NCBI GenBank assembly: GCA_003556835.1
Contig: PWQG01000400.1
Location: forward strand, 1 to 7,015
Direction: 5' to 3'
Source of the DNA: Gammaproteobacteria bacterium
GTDB lineage: Bacteria; Pseudomonadota; Gammaproteobacteria; Pseudomonadales; Pseudohongiellaceae
Length of the DNA: 7,015 nt
Made by a program: the position numbers and the translations under genes. Every line of letters starts with the position of its first letter. The stretch's first letter is position 1. Of the stretch, positions 1-6,214 are shown piece after piece. The notes under the pieces were generated by a model. It saw nothing but the letters and a program-made list of their open reading frames with translations. It did no database searches and was not told the DNA's origin.

Positions 1-150
1 AGGGTCCGCGTGCTGCTCTCCAGCGAGGAGATTCTCCAGCTTCTGCAAGAGGAGTGCCTGGCGGGTGATACAGTCATCATCATGAGCAATGGCGGTTTTG
101 ATGGAATTCATCAACGCCTGTTGCAAGCCCTGGGCAGCCGACTTGAGTGA
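1..150 (+). CDS. mpl: UDP-N-acetylmuramate:L-Ala-gamma-D-Glu-meso-DAP ligase (Mpl), C-terminal end only
   Basis: Frame 1 is open from the window edge to a TGA at 148-150 and gives 49 residues. The stretch VIIMSNGGFDGIHQRLL closely matches the end of Mpl proteins as I remember them (E. coli: VMSNGGFGGIHQKLL). Mpl is a cytoplasmic Mur-ligase-family enzyme that reattaches recycled murein tripeptide to UDP-MurNAc, saving new synthesis of peptidoglycan precursor. Only the tail of the C-terminal domain is here; the ATP-binding and central domains lie upstream of the window. The gene converges on the cheW-like gene with 16 bp between the two stop codons, so any terminator must overlap coding sequence. 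The family call is firm for so short a piece because the SNGGF-GIH motif is distinctive. Confidence 0.88.
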   Translation, partial: RVRVLLSSEEILQLLQEECLAGDTVIIMSNGGFDGIHQRLLQALGSRLE

Positions 151-166
151 GTGGTCACTGCGGCTT

Positions 167-640
167 TCAGATTTGTGTCATTTGACTAAAGTCCACCAGG
201 ATGTGGAGCGCATCTTCTTCGTTGTATACACCCTGGATGAAGCGTGTGGCCATCTCGTTGCCGGTGTTGGGGGAGCTTTCCATCAGGTCTTCGCGCAGAT
301 CGACCACCGCGGAGACTCGGTCGACCAGGATGCCAAGGATGAAATCCTCGATTTCGACCACTATGATCCGGGTCTGTGCATTGATTTCACCGCTGCCCAG
401 GCCGAAAACGCGTCGCCCGTCGACCACCGTGACCACGTCGCCGCGCAGGTTGATGATGCCGAGCACATGACCGGGGCCGCCGGGTACGGGCGTGATTTCA
501 GTGTAGCGCAGGACCTCGTTTACGGATGCGGCCGCCACGGCATAGGTTTCATCGGCCAGCGTGAACGTCACGTGTTTGATGAAATTGGCCGCGCCTTCTG
601 CATCATCCTGGGTGTCGAAATGCTCTGCTGTCTGCGTCAT
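167..640 (-). CDS. cheW: CheW-like chemotaxis coupling protein
   Basis: This 157-residue protein is a single CheW domain, close to the usual CheW length (about 150-170). CheW is a cytoplasmic scaffold of two small beta-barrels that links chemoreceptors to the kinase CheA. Residues 21-150 cover the domain. The diagnostic segment PVPGGPGHVLGIINLRG is at 51-67, followed by VVTVVDGRRVFG at 69-80. GILVDRVSAVVDL at 103-115 is the second conserved strand region. There is no kinase, receiver or membrane segment. I chose the ATG at 640 because the 39 residues added by a TTG start at 757 are not CheW-like. The Shine-Dalgarno sequence before 640 is weak (GGCAAG). No cheA, receptor or flagellar gene is in the window, so it is an orphan here and could serve chemotaxis or a Chp/Wsp-like signalling array. 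The symbol is a family-level label. Confidence 0.88.
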   Translation of the reverse strand: MTQTAEHFDTQDDAEGAANFIKHVTFTLADETYAVAAASVNEVLRYTEITPVPGGPGHVLGIINLRGDVVTVVDGRRVFGLGSGEINAQTRIIVVEIEDFILGILVDRVSAVVDLREDLMESSPNTGNEMATRFIQGVYNEEDALHILVDFSQMTQI

Positions 641-683
641 CTTGCTTGCCGGGCCTCGTCGTTGATCAGGGGTGGTAGTTGCT

Positions 684-712
684 GATATACCGGGTATCGG
701 CCGCTGGCGCAA
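684..712 (-). promoter_or_regulatory. Candidate sigma-70 promoter for the cheW-like gene
   Basis: Reading on the minus strand, TTGCGC (707-712) lies 17 bp before TATATC (684-689), about 44 bp ahead of the cheW ATG. Both boxes are poor matches to consensus. The -10 region overlaps a short perfect dyad, ATACC-G-GGTAT at 687-697, which could be an operator or chance. This is a weak call based on spacing alone. Confidence 0.22.
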
Positions 713-735
713 AAGTTTGAGCTGTGCCTGCTCAC

Positions 736-764
736 TGGAAAGCCCATGACGATTCAAGCATAAT
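736..764 (+). promoter_or_regulatory. Candidate sigma-70 promoter for the 92-residue membrane protein gene
   Basis: TGGAAA at 736-741 (4 of 6 to consensus) is followed after 17 bp by CATAAT at 759-764 (5 of 6). A start of transcription near 771 would leave a leader of about 25 nt carrying the AGGAG ribosome site at 785-789. It lies in the 155-bp divergent region between the cheW-like gene and the small plus-strand gene. Apart from the two promoter candidates and the small dyad, nothing else stands out in that region. Confidence 0.4.
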
Positions 765-795
765 CGGGCAGTGAATTTTGCAACAGGAGTCTGAA

Positions 796-1074
796 ATGAC
801 TGAAGTCTGGGGCAGCCCGATGAGCTGGACTCATGAGCAGTGGCTGATCGTGATCATTCTGGCGTTCATTGTCATTGCCATTGCCGTGCTGATCTACCGA
901 TTGCTGACCATTGTGAAGACGGTCAATACCAAACGCGAGCTGCCCAACCTGCGGCCCGGACGTCGCCCCCGTGGCAGCCACAGGAATCCTGCCGCCCAGC
1001 CCGGTTCAGGGGCGGAGGAGGAGAGTGAGGAGAACGCCGAGAAACCGTCTAGTAATCAATCAGCAGATCGATAA
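796..1074 (+). CDS. Small single-pass membrane protein of unknown function (92 aa)
   Basis: I do not recognise this family. The ATG at 796 has a good ribosome site (AGGAG at 785-789, 6-nt spacer), which favours it over an upstream TTG at 778. The protein has a short, Trp-containing N-terminus (residues 1-15). One strongly hydrophobic helix follows at about 16-40 (WLIVIILAFIVIAIAVLIYR). The soluble tail is basic at 41-63 (KRELPNLRPGRRPRG) and then acidic and low-complexity at 70-83 (Glu-rich). By the positive-inside rule the tail should be cytoplasmic. The charge-segregated, Pro/Gly-rich tail looks disordered. Its last 26 bp overlap, tail to tail, the 3' end of the 55-residue gene on the other strand. 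No function is assigned. Confidence 0.75.
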   Translation: MTEVWGSPMSWTHEQWLIVIILAFIVIAIAVLIYRLLTIVKTVNTKRELPNLRPGRRPRGSHRNPAAQPGSGAEEESEENAEKPSSNQSADR

Positions 1075-1216
1075 GTGCTGCTGCTCCCATCATCAGGAGG
1101 ATGACAACCGCCAGGACGCCCAGCAGGGCAAGGACACGAAATGGCTTGCCTTTCTTGGGGTACAGGCCGGACTGTTCGTATTCCCGGTTCTCCGGATGCT
1201 TATGACTGCCTTTCAT
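1049..1216 (-). CDS. Small single-pass membrane protein of unknown function (55 aa)
   Basis: This is the last part of a longer minus-strand open frame reaching to 2101. I believe only the final 55 codons form a gene. ATG at 1214-1216 is preceded by GGGAG (1226-1230, 9-nt spacer), and the stop is TAG at 1049-1051. The N-terminus is polar and basic (MKGSHKHPENREYEQSGLYP, then KKGKPFR). One clean helix follows at about 27-50, rich in Leu, Val, Ala and Met, and the protein ends in LLIDY. Positive-inside predicts N-in/C-out, opposite to the 92-residue neighbour. The family is unknown to me. The 3' end overlaps that neighbour by 26 bp and the 5' end overlaps the protease start by 15 bp, which is unusual and lowers certainty. 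Codon choice is normal for the window. Confidence 0.62.
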   Translation of the reverse strand: MKGSHKHPENREYEQSGLYPKKGKPFRVLALLGVLAVVILLMMGAAALIDLLIDY

Positions 1217-2059
1217 CTGAAACTGCTCCCGATTGTGATTGTGCTGCTGCTCATGGGCAGCGCAAATGCCATCGTCATGCGCCATGATACTGGAAACGAT
1301 AGGCATCTCGCGAGTGAAGGCGAATATCCGGCGGTATTCTATCTGGAGCAACGCAGGCAACGGAAGGTCTGTGTGGCTACGCTGATCGATCCTCGCTGGG
1401 CCGTCACCGCGGCGCATTGCCTCGACGACACACCGCTGCTTGATACCCTGGAGGCGGGCAGGCCCTATGGCGTGGAAATCGCCGGACAAGCTGTATGGGT
1501 CGATGCCGCCTGGATCCATCCGCACTATCCCGAGGCCCCCCACGACTTCCTGCCGGATGTCGACCTTGCTCTGCTGGCCCTGGAACATCCTCTCGCGAGC
1601 CCGCAGCCCGTGCCGCTTTACCGTGAAACCGATGAAATCGGACGCCAGGTGACGTTTCTGGGCTGGGGCTTTCATGCCGTTGGCACCGGAGGGCGTTATC
1701 GCGATGACGGGCGTTTCCGCTTCGCTCAAAATACCGTGGCTGACGCGGCCTGGCGCCTGCATTTCCGCTTCGATGATCCGCGCGCCAGTGATTCTGAAGC
1801 ATTGGAGTACGAGGGATTGCCTGGGCAAGGGGACAGTGGAGGACCGGCCCTGCTGCGGCAGCATGGTCAATATCATATTGTCGGAGTGGCCGTTGGGGAG
1901 TTGACCCGGCTCGAGAACGGCAAGCCGCTGCAAAGGCAGGGTGTGTATGGTGCCGAAGTGGTCTACGAGCGATTGTCCCGCCATCAACGCTGGCTGGATG
2001 CCGTGATGGCAGGAACCTTCCCGCCAACCGTGGCAGCAAGTGCTGCCGATGACGGCTGA
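1202..2059 (+). CDS. Secreted S1-family (chymotrypsin-fold) serine protease
   Basis: This 285-residue protein has a Sec signal peptide. Residues 1-23 comprise a short n-region with Lys7, a hydrophobic core LLPIVIVLLLMG and an ANA cleavage site. The catalytic triad is visible: His72 in TAAHC, Asp121 in DVDLALL and Ser212 in GQGDSGGP. Cys57 and Cys73 match the conserved disulfide around the catalytic His. Cleavage after Ala23 leaves Ile-Val as the new N-terminus, the feature that S1 enzymes normally gain by zymogen activation. Six residues before the catalytic Ser is Leu206 rather than the Asp of trypsin, so cleavage after Arg/Lys is unlikely. The product should be periplasmic or exported. The start could also be ATG 1196 (two residues longer); neither has a clear ribosome site. 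The first 15 bp overlap the divergent 55-residue gene. The biological substrate is unknown. Confidence 0.87.
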   Translation: MTAFHLKLLPIVIVLLLMGSANAIVMRHDTGNDRHLASEGEYPAVFYLEQRRQRKVCVATLIDPRWAVTAAHCLDDTPLLDTLEAGRPYGVEIAGQAVWVDAAWIHPHYPEAPHDFLPDVDLALLALEHPLASPQPVPLYRETDEIGRQVTFLGWGFHAVGTGGRYRDDGRFRFAQNTVADAAWRLHFRFDDPRASDSEALEYEGLPGQGDSGGPALLRQHGQYHIVGVAVGELTRLENGKPLQRQGVYGAEVVYERLSRHQRWLDAVMAGTFPPTVAASAADDG

Positions 2060-2171
2060 GCGATTTCCCCGGATCTGCCACGACCCTGCACTATGCAACA
2101 ATGTCTCGCGGCACCATTCAAACTTCTGCTACCATCGATGCAAGATGAACTTCAATTAGCCGAAACTTTCC

Positions 2172-2176
2172 AGAGG
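2172..2176 (+). promoter_or_regulatory. Ribosome binding site of the peroxiredoxin gene
   Basis: AGAGG lies 6 nt before the ATG at 2183. It decides the start, because the frame stays open upstream to 2093 but those 30 extra residues do not look like a peroxiredoxin N-terminus and have no ribosome site. I see no clear promoter or OxyR-type site in the 123-bp gap upstream. Confidence 0.6.
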
Positions 2177-2182
2177 TCGACA

Positions 2183-2662
2183 ATGAGTCTGAAACAGGGC
2201 GATACAATTCCCGCAAGCCAATTCAAGGTCATGGGAGGGGACGGACCGGAAGACATGAGCAGTGATACGGTTTTCAAAGGGAAAAAGGTCGTACTATTCG
2301 CCGTTCCCGGCGCCTTCACTCCCGGGTGCACCATGACCCACCTGCCCGGTTATGTGGTCAATGCGGACAAAGTTCACGCGAAAGGCGTGGACACCATCGC
2401 CTGCACGGCCGTCAATGACATCTTTGTGATGGACGCCTGGGGCAAGTCCCAGAACGCTGAGAACATTGTCATGCTGGCTGATGGTAACGGGGACTTTGCC
2501 CGTGCAATCGGTCTGGAAATGGATGTGAGCGGTGCCGGGCTGGGTATGAGGAGCCAGCGTTATGCCATGGTGGTGGATGACGGTGTGGTCACCCATCTGG
2601 CGGTTGAACCTGACGGAAAGGTAAATGTCAGTGCCGCCGAGAAGATCCTGGAAGCACTGTGA
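2183..2662 (+). CDS. Peroxiredoxin, PrxII/Prx5 type
   Basis: This 159-residue thiol peroxidase is of the normal length for the group. It reduces H2O2 and organic hydroperoxides with glutaredoxin, glutathione or thioredoxin as reductant, in the cytoplasm (no signal peptide). The active-site motif VPGAFTPGCTMTHLPGY spans 41-57, with Thr46 and the peroxidatic Cys49. Arg126 in GMRSQRYAM is the conserved catalytic arginine. Cys74 in IACTAVNDIFVMDAWG is 25 residues after Cys49, the spacing of the resolving cysteine in plant-type PrxII enzymes. The C-terminus (VSAAEKILEAL) has no cysteine and no fused glutaredoxin domain, as occurs in some bacterial relatives. The gene begins a two-gene unit, with the next start 8 bp after its stop. 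The family call is firm; the physiological reductant is not shown. Confidence 0.95.
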   Translation: MSLKQGDTIPASQFKVMGGDGPEDMSSDTVFKGKKVVLFAVPGAFTPGCTMTHLPGYVVNADKVHAKGVDTIACTAVNDIFVMDAWGKSQNAENIVMLADGNGDFARAIGLEMDVSGAGLGMRSQRYAMVVDDGVVTHLAVEPDGKVNVSAAEKILEAL

Positions 2663-2670
2663 GGTGATCG

Positions 2671-3387
2671 GTGAAAACTGAATACCTGGAATACCATGAC
2701 GGCGATACCGTTCTGGAAGCCTATGTGGCCTACGACGAACGTGCCGCCGAGCCGCGTCCAGCCGTTCTGGTGGCTCATGACTGGTCCGGGCGACGCGAAT
2801 ATGCCTGCTCCGGTGCTGAAAAAATGGCTGAACTGGGTTATGTAGGTTTCGCCCTGGATGTGTTCGGCAAGGGAGTGTTTGGCAAGACCGGGGATATCGA
2901 GGGAAACAGCCGGCTGATTGCTCCCTTTGTCGAGGATCGTGCCCTTTTGCGCCGGCGCATGCAGGCGGCACTGGCTGCGGTGCGTAGCCTGTCCCGGGTG
3001 GAGCCGGACCAGGTGGGCGCCATGGGTTATTGTTTCGGGGGCATGGCGGTGCTGGAACTGGCGCGCTCCGGTGCCGATGTGGAAGGTGTTGCCAGCGTGC
3101 ATGGCCTGCTGGGGCGGGGAGACATTCCCAATGCCGATATCAGTGCCCGGGTGCTGGTGCTGCACGGCCATGATGATCCGATGGTGCCGCCCGACCAGGT
3201 GTTGGCGCTGGAGGAAGAATTGACGGAAGCGGAGGCGGACTGGCAGGTGCATGTTTATGGCGGCGCCGCCCATGCGTTCACCAATCCATCCGCCAACCGA
3301 CCGGACGCAGGCACCGTGTACAGTGAAAAGGCCAACCGGCGTGCCGACGCCGCCCTGGCCAACTTCTTTACTGAGTGTTTTGCCTGA
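2671..3387 (+). CDS. Dienelactone hydrolase family protein
   Basis: This 238-residue alpha/beta hydrolase matches the dienelactone hydrolase family in length and triad. The nucleophile is Cys121 in GYCFGG, the acid Asp169 in HGHDDPMVP, and the base His201 in AAHAFTNP. This order and spacing agree closely with Pseudomonas DLH (Cys123, Asp171, His202). The N-terminal motif LVAHDWSGRREY at 33-44 replaces the Glu36 region of the classical enzyme. The start is GTG 2671, with GAGG at 2661-2664 and a 6-nt spacer. It lies 8 bp after the peroxiredoxin stop, so co-transcription is very likely. No chlorocatechol-pathway genes are nearby, so the true substrate is probably another lactone or ester and cannot be named. 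It has no signal peptide and is cytoplasmic. Confidence 0.93.
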   Translation: MKTEYLEYHDGDTVLEAYVAYDERAAEPRPAVLVAHDWSGRREYACSGAEKMAELGYVGFALDVFGKGVFGKTGDIEGNSRLIAPFVEDRALLRRRMQAALAAVRSLSRVEPDQVGAMGYCFGGMAVLELARSGADVEGVASVHGLLGRGDIPNADISARVLVLHGHDDPMVPPDQVLALEEELTEAEADWQVHVYGGAAHAFTNPSANRPDAGTVYSEKANRRADAALANFFTECFA

Positions 3388-3457
3388 CGTTCCCTTGCTG
3401 CCAGGCCATGTTGCGGATGGCTGAGCATTACCGGATGTCCGCGCGACCTGCCAGGTT
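3388..3457. other. Convergent intergenic region (70 bp) without a clear terminator
   Basis: The hydrolase and Nudix genes converge here, so bidirectional termination would be expected. Only weak inverted repeats are visible: GCGGA at 3413-3417 with TCCGC at 3438-3442, and the dyad ACCTG-C-CAGGT at 3446-3456. No T-run follows either. The octamer CTGCCAGG occurs at both 3398-3405 and 3448-3455. I do not call a terminator. Confidence 0.3.
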
Positions 3458-4081
3458 CTACAGGCGTTTCAGTTTCTCACCGAGGCCGTGCAGAATGGCG
3501 GCCGTGGCGCCCCAGATACGGAATTCCCGATAGTACAACTCCAGCACCTCGCGGGGCCGGTCACGATAGGTCATGCTGAACTTCCGATAATTGCCCGGAT
3601 CGAGCACCAGGCTGGCCGGTGGCTGGAAAATGGCGGCGACCTCATCCGGCGCGGGCCGCAGTTTGATGCTTGCTGATACCAGTCCCACCACGGGTGTCAC
3701 CCGATAGCCGGAAGGCAGGCGCACGGGTGCCAATTGACCGATGATTTCCACCGCGCTTGGCGGCAATCCGATTTCTTCCTGACTTTCACGCAGGGCCGTG
3801 GCCACCGGATCACAGTCTTCCGGATCGCAGGTGCCGCCCGGAAGAGCCACCTGTCCCGCGTGACTGCGCAGGGTGTCGGTGCGCCTGGTCAGCAGGAGTC
3901 TGCTGCCATTGCCGCCGTCTCCGCGGATCAGGGGGATGAGGACAGCCGCGTCCCGGCAGTGTCCGTCGTTAACCAGTGGGTAGGCCGGCGGAATGAAGTC
4001 AGCATCCATCGCCTGACCAGCGAATAACTGGTGCAGGCGATGGATGTAGTCATCGTCTTCCGCGTCTCTGCCGACTTTCAT
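3458..4081 (-). CDS. Nudix hydrolase, NudL-type CoA pyrophosphatase
   Basis: This 207-residue protein is slightly longer than E. coli NudL (about 190). Enzymes of this group cleave CoA or acyl-CoA to 4'-phosphopantetheine and 3',5'-ADP. The family signature LLLTRRTDTLRSHAGQV plus ALPGG runs from 62 to 83. The Nudix box follows, with RESQEEIG at 98-105 supplying the metal-binding glutamates. The 14 residues between GG and RE match the NudL spacing as I recall it, not the general box. LPPSAVEIIGQLAPV at 106-120, GYRVTPVVG at 125-133 and the C-terminal FRIWGATAAIL at 187-197 are also NudL-like. The ATG at 4081 is 4 bp after the receptor stop. Its Shine-Dalgarno-like GAGG (4084-4087) overlaps that stop and is only 2 nt from the ATG, so translation probably depends on the upstream gene. 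A start at Met25 is possible. Confidence 0.9.
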   Translation of the reverse strand: MKVGRDAEDDDYIHRLHQLFAGQAMDADFIPPAYPLVNDGHCRDAAVLIPLIRGDGGNGSRLLLTRRTDTLRSHAGQVALPGGTCDPEDCDPVATALRESQEEIGLPPSAVEIIGQLAPVRLPSGYRVTPVVGLVSASIKLRPAPDEVAAIFQPPASLVLDPGNYRKFSMTYRDRPREVLELYYREFRIWGATAAILHGLGEKLKRL

Positions 4082-4085
4082 TACC

Positions 4086-6209
4086 TCAGTTGAACTTCCA
4101 GTTCACCGAGAAGAATGCCCGCAGTGGTTCGCCGGGGAAATACCGGTCGCCATCAAACGGTGTCCAGTCGCCACGCTCGGCATACTTGCGATCTGTCAGG
4201 TTCAGGATGTTCAATGCCAGGGTCAATTGTTCACTGGCCTGCCAGCGCGTGCGCAGGTTCAGGATATTGTGTCCGTCATACTTTGCCGTGTTGGAAGGAT
4301 TCGTGAAATAGCTGCCCATGGCCACCCATTGCAGTTCCGTCAGGACCGATTCGACAGGGGTCCACTGCAATTGTGTGGAACCGAACTGGCGCGGGGCGGA
4401 GCTGACGTCGTTGCCATTGATGTTGATACCTTCCGACAGTTGATCGTTTTCGTAGCTGTGTCGGGCATAGTTGTATGCGGCAGCAAGACGCAAGTCGTCA
4501 GTCAACTGATAGGAACCACCCAGCTCCAGGCCGGTGTGCCGGGTATGCATATTGTTGATGTTGATGCGGTCGGAATCGGTGATGATCTCGTTGTCCTTGT
4601 CCATCCAGTACAGGGTGGCTTCATAGGCCCAGCGGTCACCATAACCTTCCAGTGCGACTTCCGCGCTATCGATCTCCACAGAGTCCAGCTCGGCCACCGT
4701 CTGCTCGTTCTGCAGTCGATACAGTTCGGTCGATTGTGGTGCGCGGTAGCCACGGGTCAGTCGGAACTGCGCCTGGTGGTTGTCGGTGATCTGGTAACGC
4801 AGACCCAGTTTGGGCGCCCAGTTACCGAAAGTGTCGGAGCGGTCTGCGGGTCGGTTGTAACGGCAGCCGCCAAATCCACACTCCGTGCCATCCTCGCGAA
4901 CACGGCCGTCAACCATGTTGTTGACGTAGTCGTAATGCATGCGCTCGTAGCGCAGCCCGACAGTCACGTCCCAGCCATTGTCCCAGTAGTGCTGCAGTTG
5001 CGCGAAGGGCGCAATCTGGGTGGCATCGACATCGTAGTCGTAATGTCGGCCCTCGGGGATGGTGGCTTCGAGGAAGGGGCTGCCCACGGTGGGGCTGTCC
5101 TGGCTTTGCAGCAGGGAGCCTTCGGTGTACTCCAGGTCGAGTCCGGCAGACAGTGTGGTGTCCGGGCTCAGGTCACGATAGCTGGCGAATTGCAGGCCGA
5201 TGCTTTCGTGCTGGTTCTTCTCGGTAGGAGAGCCGGGCAGGAAGTGCTGCAGGAAGTCGAGATCGGCGCTTCGCAGATAGGGCGTCAAAACCACATCCCA
5301 GCCCGAGTCCAGCTGGTAATTGATCCGGGTCCAGGCACGCAGGCTCTGGTTGTTGCGATAGGCCTCCGGGTTCGGGTTACTGCGGCGCAGGTCGTCATCC
5401 TTGTACGCGTTCTCGCCAATGACATAGCTGGCGGTGTCCTGGTTCAGGTTGGTGGCGGTCACGCCGCCATTGAGGTTCACCCCACCTTCGGTGCTGTGCT
5501 GGAAAAGCCAGGACAGTTTCTGTTGATCGTAACCACTGCTGTGGCGGTAACCTTCCTCACTGATGCCGTTGAGCAGCACGGTATGGGTCGTGTTGCCGGT
5601 TTCGAAGCCGAGGCGGGCGTTGCCCCGGAGTGTGCCACGTGGTCCCGCCTCGACGGATACTTCGCGGTCGGTCGAGGGCTCGGGCAATACCACATTGATC
5701 ATGCCGTGCACGGCATTGGAGCCGTAGAAAGCAGTGGCCGGGCCACGGATGACCTCGATGCGCTCGGCATTCTCGGAATGTGAATCGAACATCTCGTTGA
5801 CGTTGCAGAAGCCTGCGGCACGCAGCGGGATGCCCTGTTCCGCCAACAGGAAAGCGCCACAGGCGCCGCCGCCGGAGAGTACCGGAGAGCGGATCGAGGT
5901 GAGGCTCTCCTGGCCGTTGTTCCGGTTCAGATTGACACCGGGCATGCGGTTGGCCGACTCTTGAATGTGCGTATGGGAAACCAGCCGCAGTTCCGAATCA
6001 TCCAGTACCGAGATGCTGGCATTGACGGTGGAAAGTGCCTCCGGACGGCGTGTGGAAGAAATCACCTGGATTTCCTCGATGGCCGGAGTATCACCCTGCT
6101 GTGCCAGCGCCGGCATACCGCCGGCGGCCATGGCCGTTGCGCAGGACAGTGCCAGGATGCCGCGTCTGTTCAGTCTGGTCTGGAACCGCTTATGATTGAT
6201 ATTGCTCAC
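4086..6209 (-). CDS. TonB-dependent outer-membrane receptor
   Basis: From GTG 6209 the protein has 707 residues. That start is preferred over the ATG at 6278 because AAGGGGAG sits 5 nt before it and the signal peptide follows directly. The signal is long: a basic n-region with NRR, a core ILALSCATAMAAGG, and cleavage after ALA at about 36. IEEIQVIS at 44-51 is the TonB box. The plug runs to about 175 and holds the hallmarks IEVIRGP (151-157) and AFYGSNAVHGMINVV (160-174). The rest is a 22-strand-type barrel with alternating aromatic strands and the late motif LNILNLTDRKYAERGDW, ending FFSVNWKFN. Plug Cys117 and Cys135 and loop Cys444 and Cys449 could form disulfides. It imports a substrate using TonB energy. 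No Fur box or cobalamin riboswitch is seen upstream, so the substrate is undetermined. Confidence 0.95.
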   Translation of the reverse strand: MSNINHKRFQTRLNRRGILALSCATAMAAGGMPALAQQGDTPAIEEIQVISSTRRPEALSTVNASISVLDDSELRLVSHTHIQESANRMPGVNLNRNNGQESLTSIRSPVLSGGGACGAFLLAEQGIPLRAAGFCNVNEMFDSHSENAERIEVIRGPATAFYGSNAVHGMINVVLPEPSTDREVSVEAGPRGTLRGNARLGFETGNTTHTVLLNGISEEGYRHSSGYDQQKLSWLFQHSTEGGVNLNGGVTATNLNQDTASYVIGENAYKDDDLRRSNPNPEAYRNNQSLRAWTRINYQLDSGWDVVLTPYLRSADLDFLQHFLPGSPTEKNQHESIGLQFASYRDLSPDTTLSAGLDLEYTEGSLLQSQDSPTVGSPFLEATIPEGRHYDYDVDATQIAPFAQLQHYWDNGWDVTVGLRYERMHYDYVNNMVDGRVREDGTECGFGGCRYNRPADRSDTFGNWAPKLGLRYQITDNHQAQFRLTRGYRAPQSTELYRLQNEQTVAELDSVEIDSAEVALEGYGDRWAYEATLYWMDKDNEIITDSDRININNMHTRHTGLELGGSYQLTDDLRLAAAYNYARHSYENDQLSEGININGNDVSSAPRQFGSTQLQWTPVESVLTELQWVAMGSYFTNPSNTAKYDGHNILNLRTRWQASEQLTLALNILNLTDRKYAERGDWTPFDGDRYFPGEPLRAFFSVNWKFN

Positions 6210-6214
6210 TATTA

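Noticed and set aside
146..159. Hairpin AGTGA-GTGG-TCACT between the mpl and cheW stops, considered as a terminator
   Set aside because: The stem is only 5 bp, overlaps the mpl stop and has no T-run on either side.
89..685. Plus-strand open frame of 198 codons over the CheW gene
   Set aside because: It shadows the CheW gene on the other strand. The His/Asp-rich translation has no recognisable domain.
971..1195. Upstream extension of the protease reading frame
   Set aside because: The signal peptide begins at 1196/1202. The upstream codons are an out-of-frame reading of the 92-residue gene and the antisense of the 55-residue gene.
1217..2101. N-terminal 295 codons of a 350-codon minus-strand open frame
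   Set aside because: This part lies antisense to the S1 protease with its full triad and shows no motif of its own. Only the last 55 codons (1049-1216) look like a gene, and they have their own ATG and ribosome site.
2560..3273. Minus-strand open frame over the peroxiredoxin and hydrolase genes
   Set aside because: Both plus-strand genes are complete with active-site motifs. The antisense translation is His/Gln-rich noise.
4227..5783. Plus-strand open frame of 518 codons antisense to the receptor
   Set aside because: It is the mirror of the receptor's codon bias. The translation is repetitive Val/Gln/Gly with no domain, while the minus strand encodes a complete, motif-rich receptor over the same bases.
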